The notes beneath the pieces were generated by a model. The model had not been told where the DNA came from. It saw nothing but the letters and a program-made list of their open reading frames with translations, and searched no databases. A program made the translations under genes and the position numbers. This document shows positions 10,710 through 20,665 of a DNA stretch of 64,000 nucleotides, in pieces; position 1 is the first letter of the stretch; every line of letters starts with the position of its first letter. Source of the stretch: Branchiostoma floridae (taxonomy: Eukaryota; Chordata; Leptocardii; Amphioxiformes; Branchiostomatidae); the NCBI RefSeq assembly GCF_000003815.2, contig NC_049979.1, positions 1,097,865 to 1,161,864 on the forward strand, given 5' to 3'.

Positions 10710-11836
10710 ACAGCGGGAGTAATGTCACCTTAACAGCCCAGCGTGTCGTCGCCATTATACCACAATCAGCGCCCCATTAACTGACGGTTAGAATATGGAA
10801 ATTGCATTTTAAACTGCGGTCTTTTGTCTCCTCTCATTTCTCACTGTCTGAATGGAATATCAGGAATGAAATATACGGTTGGAATATTGTGGGTGAATGT
10901 GTCGCGACAGCAGTGCACCGCAGAAGAGAACTAGAACATAAAACCAGTCCATGTTTTGTCAGACATTTTTTGTTTGTAACTTTCCTCGACCATCAACAGT
11001 AACCCTTGCATTGATGAAAAAAAAATACGTGACAAAAAGAGCACAGCAGTTGTCTTCAACACAGACATTGCCATTCATACAGTCTGCAAATAGATAATAC
11101 GATTAAAAATGTTTCGATATTAGAAAACGTAGTGTGAACGGTAGATAAGGCCATATACATTTTCATTGGTATGTTAGAATCATTGTATCTAGCTGTGTAA
11201 AGCTATAATCAATTGTAGAAGACAGGACGAAAGTCACTGTAATTTTGTTGTGTCTATAAAGTTTCCGTTGACTATCAAGTCATGGCATAAACAAACTGGA
11301 CAAGACAGAAAACAAAGGTTAAAAGGTTAGGAATTGTCTGTCCATTCAAAAATTAATGAACCAAAAGCCATTTATTGTTCTTATAATATCTGTATCTGTA
11401 TCTGTATCTATATAGCCGGTATAACCGCCATTCGGCGTAACACACCAGCTAAAAGAAAAGAAAGAAACCCGCCATATTTCCGATGCATTTATCCACAACG
11501 TCCTTGATTACTTCTAACCGAGAGTTCTGGCGCAATTTTTTTCATACTTCATGCCACTTTATGTCTCATCTCTCTTACTATATGTCCAAACATTTTGACA
11601 GATGATAGTTTCATCGGACTTGTTAATTTCATGCCTCTTATTTCGTGTTTGTAAAGCTTATTGGGTCGCTTTGTATTTACATGTTGTCCTTTCTTTAATA
11701 GAATATAGAAGTTCAAACTTAAATAAATCACTCACATTCTGCTCTTGAGATTAAAAACAATTTTGTCAAGTACGTTTCTCCGGAACGGTTCTAATCTAGC
11801 CGACGCCAGTGACGTGCTATGGCTGGTAATGCGTTA
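10710..11836. other. No recognisable gene
   Basis: AT-rich, with a (TGTATC)n micro-tract at 11390-11412. Short open frames are not recognisable. Confidence 0.5.
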
Positions 11837-12084
11837 AGGTGGTATCTCACTGCACTTGGGGCACCGGTGCGGCACTGCGGGTTTCGTTCACTGCGGCACT
11901 GCTGTCTTATTTTCGACGATTTTCTATAATTTAGATATTGCGTAATACGTAACAGTATGACGTAGAAGACAACAAAATACACAAGACGTTAGGAATTCTA
12001 TTTTTTTATCTCTGAAATACGCTGAGTAATCTTTCGAACCCCTCAGTGCCGCACCGGTGCCCCAAGTACAGTGAGATACCCCCT
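11837..12084. mobile_element. PIF/Harbinger-type MITE with TTA target duplication
   Basis: A 248-bp element with ~48-bp terminal inverted repeats: AGGTGGTATCTCACTG ... GGGGCACCGGTGCGGCACTG on the left, CAGTGCCGCACCGGTGCCCC ... CAGTGAGATACCCCCT on the right. It is flanked on both sides by TTA, the 3-bp TWA duplication that is usual for PIF/Harbinger. No transposase; superfamily inferred from the TSD alone. Confidence 0.8.
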
Positions 12085-12208
12085 TTAGAGACTGAGCAGG
12101 CCTTGGTAATAGTAATTGGTTAAAATCACAAAGGACAAAATTAAGCATCCTGTTAATGCTGTATCAACCTTGCATCAGTAATACCCTAGTGTGTCTCGCG
12201 TATGTGTA

Positions 12209-12855
12209 GGAGGATGGCGTTCACTATGTAACGTGCTTAATTACAACTGAACCCCTCAATCATACTGTAATTCTCTGGGTTGTTGTCGCGTAATTCCACG
12301 ATCGGCGAGCCCCTCTGACAAATTATTTAGTCTACTGAACTGACTTGCTGTTTTCCCTCCGTACAAGGAGTCTGGTAGAAACAAGTAATGTTCTATTGTT
12401 ATGTTGTAAACTTTTTATGAATAAAGATGTGGAAAAAAACTAGTAATGTTCTAGTTCTTCAAAGTTTAAAAGGGAACAAAATAAAGAAAACGAGATGACG
12501 AACCCTATAATCGAGCACAAATCATTGTCTTGTAACAAGGTACTTGTACATAAGTAACGTTTTCAAGACATCCCAAAAGTCACCATTTAGACCAGGATCA
12601 TGCCTTTCAGGAGGATGGCGTTCACTATGTAATGTGCTTAATTACAATAGAACCTCTCAATCATATTGTAATTCTCTGGGTTGTTGTCGCGTAATTCCAC
12701 GATCGGCTAGCCCCTCTGACAAATTATTTTGTCTATTGGCCAATCTTTGCTGTTTTCCCTCGGTACAAGGAGTCTGGTAGAAACTAATAATGTTATTCTG
12801 CAAGTTTTAAAAGAAAACAAAATAAAGAAAATGAAGATGACGAGACATTAAGCGA
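12209..12855. repeat. Two direct copies of a ~250-290-bp unit
   Basis: AGGATGGCGTTCACTATGTA begins copies at 12210 and 12611. They continue colinearly through AATTCTCTGGGTTGTTGTCG, CCACGATCGGC and CAAGGAGTCTGGTAGAAAC to AAAATAAAGAAAA. The segment between them (12515-12610, GCACAAATCATTGTC to CATGCCTTTCAG) recurs at 14268-14378. Confidence 0.9.
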
Positions 12856-12865
12856 ACCATACATA

Positions 12866-13443
12866 CGAGGGGCGTTCAAGAAGTAATCCACCTGACCCAT
12901 TTCCCAAAGGAGGAGATTAATGAAACTTGGTGCAGTTATTAGTCTTTCTCTTCATAGGAATCACCCAGAGTTATGCATTTCTACCATCGTTTGATGCAGC
13001 TCTGTACACCGTTTTTGTAGGACGCCCCAGGTTGGTCCTGCAACAGATGCCTCATCAATGGCAGAAGAGGGACGACCAGGTCTGGGAGCTGTTTCCACAG
13101 ACTTCCGGCCATGTTTGAATTCACAATGCCAGCGTTTTACAAGGTCATATGATGGGGAATCATCACCATAAGTTTCTTTTATTTCATCAAAAGTCTCATT
13201 TGGTATGCGTCCTTTCAAATACAAAAACCGGATCACTGCGCGACACTCAACTGGCTCCATTTCACACCTGGTCCATTTCACACCTGACTCAGTTCAAACA
13301 CCTTTAAATCAAAAACCAAAATTAGTTCAGAGCTGTATTTTGCAACATAACCCATAGAGATATGAATCATTACATATGCAAAATTTCATCTAGATCAGAC
13401 AACTGAAAGTGGGTCAGGTGGATTACTTCTTGAACGCCCCTCG
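12866..13443 (-). mobile_element. Internally deleted mariner-type element
   Basis: 578 bp bounded by ~35-bp inverted repeats: CGAGGGGCGTTCAAGAAGTA on the left and TACTTCTTGAACGCCCCTCG on the right. TA dinucleotides at 12864-12865 and 13444-13445 fit the TA target-site duplication of the Tc1/mariner superfamily. Only the transposase N-terminus remains inside (see separate entry). Full-length relatives are typically about 1.3 kb. Confidence 0.93.
12961..13281 (-). pseudogene. Mariner transposase, N-terminal DNA-binding part only
   Basis: The frame gives VECRAVIRFLYLKGRIPNET (residues 11-30) and then SPSYDLVKRWHCEFKHGRKS (42-61) followed by RPGRPSSA (67-74). This is the paired helix-turn-helix region plus GRP linker that binds the inverted repeats in mariner transposases. 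The likely true start is Met-8. After about residue 80 the similarity stops, and the last ~25 residues come from joined or non-homologous sequence. The catalytic DD(34)D domain is missing, so this copy cannot transpose by itself. It lies antisense to the window within matching mariner termini, which supports an internal deletion and not an unrelated relic. Confidence 0.85.
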
Positions 13444-13445
13444 TA

Positions 13446-13520
13446 GCCTGGTATCCAGCCGTAATATAGCTTCGCCAAGAGGAGAGACTCGGGAGCTATA
13501 TTACGGCTGGATACCAGGCT
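13446..13520. mobile_element. Perfect hairpin repeat, ~30-bp arms
   Basis: GCCTGGTATCCAGCCGTAAT continued by ATAGCT is exactly mirrored by AGCTATATTACGGCTGGATACCAGGC, around a short loop with CCAAGAGGAGAGACTC. It sits directly between the mariner end and the next transposon. Related TAGCCTGG-ATACCAG starts occur at 4012 and 50288. Probably a tiny foldback MITE. Confidence 0.85.
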
Positions 13521-13598
13521 AAACCCTACTCTCCAAGCAGAGGTTAGGCTCAGGCTGTTTTTAACGTTTTTTAGTCGTTTTATCTACTTTTTGCAAAG

Positions 13599-13932
13599 AT
13601 GTGGGGCCGGCTCGTGGACATAACATTTGGGGAAGAAGATGTCGACGCAAAATGGAGACAGTCTCTCACAGACCGACTTAACGAAAGAATCAAACAGGTA
13701 AACCCTTTTTTTGGTCTACTGTTTTTATACCCATTATTTTTTCTGTTAAAATGAGTGTTGTGTGAATTAGTTCAATAAAGCTCGCTTAACATATTTGCCG
13801 TTATTGGAATTGCAGATTAGTCTTGTGTACCAAGCCGAGCTGTTCTGTCAACTTGACTTGGAGAAGATGAACAGTGTGGTGGCGGAATGTTTCACCAGCG
13901 CCGCATTTACAGCTGTGGAGAGTCTATGCGAG
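13599..13932 (+). CDS. Predicted two-exon coding sequence inside the TIR element (partial at 3')
   Basis: Exon 1 (13599-13697) starts at ATG and encodes 33 residues beginning MWGRLVDITFGEEDVDAKW. It ends CAG|GTAAAC. Exon 2 (13816-13932) follows TTGGAATTGCAG and encodes 39 residues beginning ISLVYQAELFCQLDLEKMN. It ends GAG|GTAAAC. Both junctions are phase 0, intron 1 is 118 bp, and there is no stop in the 72 joined codons. The reading frame, codon look and consensus splice sites together argue against chance. Further exons would lie in or beyond the N gap at 14116. I do not recognise the protein: it could be the start of the element's own transposase or an accessory protein, or a captured host gene fragment. 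It is acidic and helix-prone with no transmembrane segment. The ATG is 72 bp from the element end, so the promoter would be within or near the terminal repeat. Confidence 0.55.
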
Positions 13933-14115
13933 GTAAACCACCTACTAATCGGATTGTGTTTCGTAAAACTCTTTTTGTCTAAGTTGTTTTCCAATATCGA
14001 CCGAATAACATTTATTCTGTTTCAAATCAATCCATCATGAGTTTAACATGATGTGCCTTTTGGCGAAAGGATACCATAGCATAACCATGCTGAATGTACA
14101 TGTTTTAGACTTCTA

Positions 14116-14215
14116 NNNNNNNNNNNNNNNNNNNNNNNNNNNNNNNNNNNNNNNNNNNNNNNNNNNNNNNNNNNNNNNNNNNNNNNNNNNNNNNNNNNNN
14201 NNNNNNNNNNNNNNN
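14116..14215. other. Assembly gap (100 N, probably nominal size)
   Basis: Exactly 100 N, the conventional size for a gap of unknown length. It lies inside the coding TIR element. Confidence 1.
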
Positions 14216-14267
14216 AACAGCCAAAGCCTAACCTCTGCTTGGACAGTAGCTAAACCCTACAGTCAAG

Positions 14268-14378
14268 CTTGCACAAATCATCGTTTTGTAACAAGGTACA
14301 GATTTATAGATGACACTCATATTCTAGCATTTTCAAGAAGCCCAGAAGTCCCCAGCCAGACCAGGACCATACCTTTCG
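14268..14378. repeat. Displaced copy of the 12515-12610 segment
   Basis: GCACAAATCATCGTTTTGTA then ACAAGGTAC ... TTTTCAAGAAGCCCAGAAGT ... GACCAGGACCATACCTTTCG matches 12515-12610 in order and orientation. Confidence 0.8.
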
Positions 14379-14797
14379 GCACGACGTTAATCACAATAAT
14401 TATTTCCCAGATTCCTTCCAGATGAAGCAATCTAAGACATGTCTCCAAGGAGTCTCCAGGAGACCCGCCAGCGCCTTGGCGTGATGAACAGTCGATCCTC
14501 GGCGGTTCGGTGGAAGACAGGACGACGCAGGGTAGTTAATTAACTCCATGAGATCATCGAGAAAGGTTTAATCAAAACTTTAACAACTTTTATCCAATCA
14601 TGGAGGTTTCTGCATATAATGAACAAAGAAAAAAGAAAGAAAAGAGAAAACGAAAAAGAGTGGTTATTTCCATGAGTTCCATCCAGCCTTTGTCTATAAG
14701 AAGTTTATCTGTCACTGAGCATGGCACAAAAGACAGAGCTATAATCAGTATATACAGGTGATTTAACTATTTCGATCTCTGTGTGACAAAACAAAGG

Positions 14798-14829
<32 letters not shown>

Positions 14830-15761
14830 ATGAAGGATTAAGAGGGAGACGAGAGAATGCCACGGTGCTAGAGTGAACAATAGACTGCAATCAGAGGCAC
14901 TGTACAGAATCAGATACAACACTGGTGGCCTTAGCCAAGCGTACAACAACCCAAGGCCACAGAGAAACACCTGGATTTTACGTTATCTTTACATGATCCA
15001 GATGGTGTTCATCACGCGGAATATTGCACACTCTCTTTGTCCACAATTGCAAGATTTTACAATGCCCGACCGACGTCCTTGGTTCATTCACGTGAAGGTC
15101 GACTAGAAGACTGATAAAACGCAACCAAAGACATCTTACATAGAAATCGAGTTCTTGAAGCCGTACTTGACGGAGGAGCGACAGTGGGCTTCCCGCCCTC
15201 CAGCTCCTGACCGCGGGGGTACCGCAACCTCTGCGGTTAAGGTAAATTCTGGACATTTGGCCTCATTTGTATCTTAGACGGCTTCTGGACTGAGTATAAG
15301 AAGAAGCCAATTTTCTGTTTGCAGTGGTCTGTTTTCACGACGTCGTTGGTTCATCCAAGTCAAGGTCACGACGTCCTTGGGTCCTCCACGTGGAGGTCAA
15401 CTCGAAGACTGATAAAACGCAGCACCGAGGTCATCGACAAAGAACAGACAAGGGCGCACTCTGTGTGCTAGACACGTTTGGTAATGGAAAAATGTATCAA
15501 ACTGCAAGATATCCACAACAGAGAAAAATGAAAACGAAAATAACCTAAGTCTAGTCAGAAGGCTAGCAAACGCCCACCAAGGATATTCTCCACAAGATAA
15601 GGGAAGAAAGTTGTCCAAGCAGGGGATGAAAAAGACAAACTTGTCCTGTAGTCCATTTTTCCGACCCAAGGTTAGACCTAACAGTAACCTGTGGCTAGTT
15701 CAAAGGGAACATTGGATATAACGTTATGTATGTTATTGTTAGCCAGACAAATAAGCAAATA
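14379..15761. other. No gene; (GA)n tract and a small duplication
   Basis: (GA)n at 14796-14830. A ~54-bp segment CGACGTCCTTGG ... GAAGACTGATAAAACGCA occurs at about 15070-15122 and again at about 15371-15424. Open frames crossing these parts are unrecognised. Confidence 0.55.
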
Positions 15762-17362
15762 AACTAGAAAGGCCGACATTTGCTTGAGAGCAAATACAGC
15801 ATATTTCAGCCATCTCCCTCCCCATGCAACAATAGGCTATTTCAAAATCACCCATTTGAAAAATCACTTTTACTAATGACGGTTTAACCCAAAAATGAGT
15901 CTTACAAAATTCCCCCGTTCAAGAATGGACTCCAGTGCACCCTATGTGAATTTGCACAATAGACCAGTCCAGAAATACTCCCACTGAAACCTTGGCCTTT
16001 TGAATAAGAAACCAAATCCAAAATTGAATTTAGCAAAAAAGGTCCCAGTGCATAAAAAGGTATAATAGACCAGTCTAAAAACACTTCCACTAAAATTGAA
16101 TTTTGAATCATCACCCGTTCAAAACTGAATTTGAAAAAATCCCCCTTCCGTGTGCAAAAAATGGACTCTTCCATGTAAAGTAGAGCAGTCCAAAAATACA
16201 TCCGCTAAAATAGGACTTTGACATAATCACTGAAGTCCAAAAAATGGATTTTTAAAAAAAGCCCCCTCTATGCAAGAATGGACTCTTCCAGAACACCCAT
16301 GTAAAATTGCAAATTATACCAGTCCAAAAATAACCCGACTGAAAGACTTTGACAAACTAGAAGTCACCAAAGTCCAAAATATGAATTTTGAAAAATCCCC
16401 CCTCCGTGCGAGAATAGACTCTTCCAGCACACATTTTGTAAAATTGCAAAATAGACCTGTCCAAAAATGCATCCACTGAAAGACTTCACCAGTCCAATGA
16501 TGAATTTAAAAAAAAATGAACCCCTCCGTGTAAGAATGGACTCTTCCAGATAACACCGGGCTCGCTGATTGGCTGCCACCCCCCTCTTTAGGATATAGAT
16601 TCAGGCTAAGTGATTGGTTACCTATCTAATTAGATTAAATAGACATATATGCCAGTAGGTGCAATCTGCAGCTGGGGGTCAACGACCTTAAGGTCATTGA
16701 CCCCTCTGGCTATTGGAAAATGACAAAAAAATCCCCAAATATATCATTTTGACGTAGTCTATGACAAAAATTATACATGTGTCATTTGAATAAATATCTA
16801 GTGCACCCTTTTACAAAAATTTAGGTCATTTGGTTTTAAAACCAGAGCACAAGAGCCAAAAGTGTACTTTTTGGTCATAAAATGGCCAAATAATCGCAAA
16901 ATTAAGCATTTTGTTGTACCGTATGCCTCAAGTGTTATTGAATCCATGTGCGCATATGTCTAGGGCACTCCTATACTAAATTTCAGGTCATCCGGTTCTA
17001 AAACCAAGGTACAGGAGCCAAAAGTGTCCTTTTTTGGTAAAAAAAATGACCAAAAAATCGCAAAAGTAAGTATTTCGTTATACTGTACACCAAAACTGAT
17101 ATTGAATCTATATGGGGGACTTATCAAGGCACATCTGTACCAAATTTCAGCTCATTCGGTTATAATACCAGGGTACAGGGGGCCCAAATATACAGCTTTG
17201 GTCTTAAGATGACCAAAAAACCTTAATAAAATCATTTAAGAGACAGATATGGAAAAAATGAAAAAAACGTCCATGGGTATTGGCCCACTCTACCCTTGTG
17301 CCAAATTTCAAGTCATTCGGTTCAGGAACAATGGAGATACCGTGTTCTGAAGATTTGACAGG

Positions 17363-17397
<35 letters not shown>

Positions 17398-17451
17398 AAC
17401 ATTACGAATACAATATATTTCACCATACCTATGGTATGGCTGAAATATAAC
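15762..17451 (+). mobile_element. Helitron-like non-autonomous element with internal array and (GAAA)n
   Basis: Starts AACTAGAAAGGCCGACATTT and ends CTGAAATATAAC, as does the 0.8-kb copy at 52982-53782. A 13-bp inverted pair lies near the ends (ATATTTCAGCCAT 15801-15813; ATGGCTGAAATAT 17436-17448). A 7-bp hairpin CCATACC-TAT-GGTATGG sits at 17423-17439, 12 bases from the end, and a (GAAA)n tract at about 17366-17399. Subterminal inverted repeats, a tetranucleotide array and a 3' hairpin are the pattern described for HINE/Helentron-type elements; assignment is by structure only. This copy carries an extra ~720-bp tandem array (15845-16560). Confidence 0.6.
15845..16560. repeat. ~120-bp degenerate tandem array within the Helitron-like element
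   Basis: AAGAATGGACTCTTCCAG-type blocks recur near 15920, 16150, 16272, 16411 and 16531, each followed by AGACCAGTCCAAAAATA and ATCCACTGAAAG. About six diverged units. Absent from the 52982 copy. Confidence 0.8.
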
Positions 17452-17489
17452 TAGGATAGATTGTCAAGGTGACGCTGCATAGTATTCTA

Positions 17490-17522
17490 AAAACAAACAA
17501 ACAAACAAACAAACAAACAAAC
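17490..17522. repeat. (AAAC)n microsatellite
   Basis: About eight AAAC units. Confidence 0.95.
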
Positions 17523-17654
17523 AGTTTTCCCCCGAGAGTTTATATTCAGCACAACACAGACTAATTGAACGTTTTGAACGTGGCAATGCGATGTCAAGAT
17601 TGAACAGCGCCCCCTATCGGATGGAATGATGTTGACCATGTCCTTGGTGCTGAC

Positions 17655-18050
17655 TGATATATCACATGTCTCAAGCAACTCTACACTGCAGACAGCAAAC
17701 TGTCGATACAGACAGCATACAGAGCTCTAAATGTGTCCTGGGATGACCATGTAAGAAATACAACACTATACGATAACCTGCCTAAACTAAGTGATAAGAT
17801 TAGACAACGGCGCATGCAGCTCTCCGGCCACTATGTGCAACACCCAGAACTAGTGGCAAGTGAGCTGATCTTATGGGAACCGGTCCAGGGTAAAAGAAAA
17901 CCTGGCAGGCGGAGAACTACCTTTATAGACACACTCAAGCGAGATTCCGGGCTCGACAGACTGAGCAGCACAACTGTACTAAGTACACTGATGAAGGATA
18001 GGGAGGAGTGGAGTAGGAGGGTCCAGCATGCTTCTCGAGTTGGCATCTGA
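17655..18050 (+). pseudogene. LINE fragment, C-terminal end downstream of the reverse transcriptase
   Basis: An open stretch contains AYRALNVSWDDHVRNTTLY, then IRQRRMQLSGHYVQHPE, LILWEPVQGKRKPGRRR, FIDTLKRDSGL and MKDREEWSRRV, ending at a stop at 18048-18050. The order RR.LxGH..RHPE / LLWEP..G.R..GRP / D.L.RDxG / MxDRxxW is the usual tail of many non-LTR retrotransposon proteins, after the RT thumb. Similarity begins around 17655 just after an in-frame stop, and the RT catalytic core is absent. This is therefore a 5'-truncated dead copy. Clade not determined. Confidence 0.8.
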
Positions 18051-18267
18051 TGATGATGTTCTCGACCGACGACGATATAGTCTATGCATGACTTGTAGGG
18101 TCCCCTGTACGCCCGGCTATGCAGTGTCTTACATTGTCTGTCACTGTGCGTCAAGCTAAGGCTTGTCTTTTAGTATAAGCCTAACATATTGCTACTCGTC
18201 ATGCAGAGGTTGTTGGGGGAAAATCGTGACCTTTCCTTACACGCCATCTTAGTAAAGTAAAATAAAA

Positions 18268-18604
18268 AGCTAGGGGCACAACCCGCCGTACTTACAAGTG
18301 CGTGCTGTCTACGTGCCAAAACGTGGGCAATCTTCTGGGATCCGTAAGTGGTAAGTACCGTCTCCGTACGAACACGTGGCGATTCCCACGGATTTGGGAG
18401 CACGCAGACACGCCGTAGAAATTTAAGTGCATGCAGAACTTTCTCTGCGTTCGGGCTGTGGATTCGCCCTCCGTACGTGCCAGTACGGGCGACGCACCTG
18501 CCATGTACAGACTGAACGTTTTCAGGAATACGTGGCGGACGTGGCCTCCACAAACAAAACGTACGGACAAATTGCACGTACGGCGGGTTGTGCCCCAGGC
18601 TTTA
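18268..18604 (+). mobile_element. Nested ~340-bp element with GGGGCACAACCCGCCGTAC termini
   Basis: Left AGCTAGGGGCACAACCCGCC and right GGCGGGTTGTGCCCCAGGCT are inverted. The interior matches 55316-55657 along its length (GTGCTGTCTACGTGCCAAAA, AATACGTGGCGGACGTGGCC). Rich in ACGT and CGTACG. No coding capacity; open frames are chance. Confidence 0.88.
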
Positions 18605-18646
18605 GTAAATCGTCACGATTTTCCCCACCCACCTCAGTTTGGAGAG

Positions 18647-18987
18647 CAGGGCTCAAAATACTTTTTTCTGCATACCTGCACTGGTGCAGGTAACATTGAA
18701 AATTACCTGCACCAGACAAATTTTACCTGCAACACTCTGAATCTAGGAAGTATGGATCATACTAAAATTGTTCAGGAATCATTGCTATTTTTTTCTTTTA
18801 TACTTTATAGATGGTAACAGTCGATGCAGCTAATAGCAATCCACGCACACCTACATTACAGGACATTTATGTATAAAACCCAGTACATGGACTAGTGCAG
18901 GTTAGGTGCAGGTAGACATCAGAAATACCTGCACAGCTCCAATTTTACCTGCACTAACCTGCATATGGAGGTGGTATTTCGAGCCCC
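18647..18987. mobile_element. hAT-like MITE with CAGGGCTCAAAATAC termini
   Basis: Left CAGGGCTCAAAATAC and right GTATTTCGAGCCCC are inverted repeats. Subterminal ACCTGCAC/GTGCAGGT motifs recur at both ends, as in many hAT termini. Only a short imperfect duplication (GAGAG/AAGAG) is seen, so the superfamily is inferred from the termini. Inserted in the right terminus of the 18193-18995 element. Confidence 0.65.
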
Positions 18988-19004
18988 GAAGAGTAACATA
19001 TTGC

Positions 19005-19564
19005 CACACATGTAATTCATATAAAACCATGTTCCCAGAGATACTAGTCGTCCATGGCCACAAACTGAGATGTTATTTTACAGCCCACCGACCTGTAATA
19101 TTGGGAACCGCTGGAGTCGGTCAGGGGTCACTGACCCGGTCTGACCCCGTCTGATGAAAGCCCGCTCTGGGGTCAGACCTTCTCCGGACAACCGGCTATA
19201 GGTCAACGTCACGGTACTGACCAGTGGGAGCTGTTCGTTTGAGTTGGCTACAAGCAGATGCGGGGAGGAAAGTCATGGCGCTTTCTGTTTTTTTCCACAC
19301 GTGAGGACTAGGTAGTTTCTAAAAAAATGTCAAGACTCAGTTCCATTACAGCATCTGCTTGGAGATTGTAATCATTATTGTTACTTTGGTCCATTGTATT
19401 GTAGATTTTAGTATATATAGTAAGGTATATAGTAGAGATAAAGCTATTCACTTGTGACGTAGGAAAATTCCCAGACTTCAAGTGCATGAATGAAAAATTA
19501 TACCCAAGTTTCTGGTTGACATTGACATTGATTTCGTGCTTTTTTCTGATGGCTGCTGTGTTCT
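19005..19564. other. No gene; one isolated MITE end
   Basis: GCATCTGCTTGGAGATTGTA at about 19351 is a lone right-type terminus. A GGGGTCAGACC / GGTCTGACCCC inverted pair occurs near 19138-19180. Confidence 0.5.
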
Positions 19565-19935
19565 AATGGATTCCGTATTCTAGCAAAATCCACACTGACC
19601 ATTGCTGTAGAACATGGTCGCAAATAGTGTGCATGAGTCAATGAGAAAACTGCAATTCCAAACGCTGGTCACGCAAGTTACTGAGACCACCACTTTCGAG
19701 GGCACCAAATTCTCAACTTCTAGCGCATTTCGCATAGAAACATGTGTTTTCTCAGGTGGGTATGACATAAATGAAATACAACACGGTGTATCCGCATCAC
19801 CCTTGGATCCCGTATTCCAAAACGGACCATTGCTGTAGAAAATTGCTGTCTTCGGAAACAGTGCGTATGAATCAGCGAACTAAGGCGAAAGACAATTCCA
19901 AACGCTGGTCACGCAAGCTATTGAGACAATCACAC
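19565..19935. repeat. Direct duplication, ~130-bp unit, spacing ~240 bp
   Basis: ACCATTGCTGTAGAA and CAATTCCAAACGCTGGTCAC followed by GCAAG and TTGAGAC recur at 19598-19690 and 19828-19930. Confidence 0.85.
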
Positions 19936-19936
19936 T

Positions 19937-20000
19937 GGCCAGTCTGTGGTCAGTTTGTCCGCAGCGCGTCTGTGGTCAGTGTGTCCGCAGTGCGGCCGTC
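19937..20000. repeat. ~31-bp tandem duplication
   Basis: GTCTGTGGTCAGTTTGTCCG and GTCTGTGGTCAGTGTGTCCG follow each other with a CAGCGC/CAGTGC link. Confidence 0.85.
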
Positions 20001-20532
20001 AGATCGCGGTGAATCACACGCCTGAGCGGTGCCGTGCGGCTGCATATGGATGCACACTTCGGTTTCCACATTACCTTTATTGCCGCCACACTGTCGGCTG
20101 GAATTAGACGCCGCTTCGCTGGACAGTAAAGCCACTGTGACAATCTAATAGGGAAGTCTGTAGCCTATATAGCAGGCTTCTATCCAACGTATCCATCCAT
20201 ACTATTGTCTATCAGTGTCTATCAGGCAAGAAGCATGGTGCTTATTTAAAGCCTTCTACTCAAAACGAGATACGAAGCAAGACTTGTGTAATAAACACAT
20301 TATCCAACATACATATATAAATGAAAAATTGGTAACAGGAAAGTTAATCAAAACAAGACAAGTTGGTGCTGTATCAATGAAGCGAATCTAGCTGTGCAGT
20401 GAATGAAAGTTTTGTAAATGTAAAATTGACGTTGGCTACATTAGTAATAAATGAATGAAATAAATAAAGAACATAATGTAATGTCATGGAGTTGCTGTAG
20501 GTCTACTTCCAGACGTTTCGAGTGACATCCAT

Positions 20533-20665
20533 CACTCTTGTTTGTTTGTTTGTTTATTTATTTATCCAGGGGTACATGTCCCCTGGCCGGCGTTTTTCAA
20601 AGATCCCTGGGGGGAAACCCCGTACATACATAACAATAATCAATGACAATATAAAATTAAATAAA
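20533..20665 (-). mobile_element. Probable LINE 3' end in minus orientation
   Basis: (TTTG)n(TTTA)n at 20536-20564 followed by CCAGGGGTACATGTCCCCTGG is the reverse complement of a LINE-like 3' end with a short simple-repeat tail. No RT-coding sequence is recognisable upstream on the minus strand (20660-21350). Confidence 0.4.

Larger units (their letters stand above)
13527..14248 (+). mobile_element. TIR element with 9-bp target duplication that contains an intron-bearing coding sequence
   Basis: Left end TACTCTCCAAGCAGAGGTTA then GGCTCAGGCTGTTTTT; right end AACAGCC.AAAGCC.TAACCTCTGCTTGGACAGTA. The element is flanked by a perfect 9-bp duplication GCTAAACCC (13518-13526, 14249-14257). Its first ~55 bp match the MITE at 23538-23726, so both belong to one family. 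It is the only member here with exon-like internal sequence. It includes a 100-N gap of probably unknown true size, so the full content is not visible. The 9-bp TSD suggests a Mutator-like relationship (inference). Confidence 0.85.
18193..18995. mobile_element. Outer TIR element holding two nested elements; exact 9-bp TSD
   Basis: The left end TACTCGTCATGCAGAGGTTG is a diverged family terminus. The right end reads CACCTCAGTTTGGAGAG, is interrupted at 18647 by another element, and resumes as AGAGTA at 18990-18995. Flanks are ACATATTGC at 18184-18192 and at 18996-19004, an exact 9-bp duplication that proves the two halves belong together. The subterminal GAAAATCGTGAC matches the element at 7263. 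Confidence 0.85.

Noticed and set aside
18170-18817. Several 90-135-codon open frames on both strands
   Set aside because: They lie inside non-coding TIR elements; equivalent frames exist in the copy at 55316 and are not conserved as protein.
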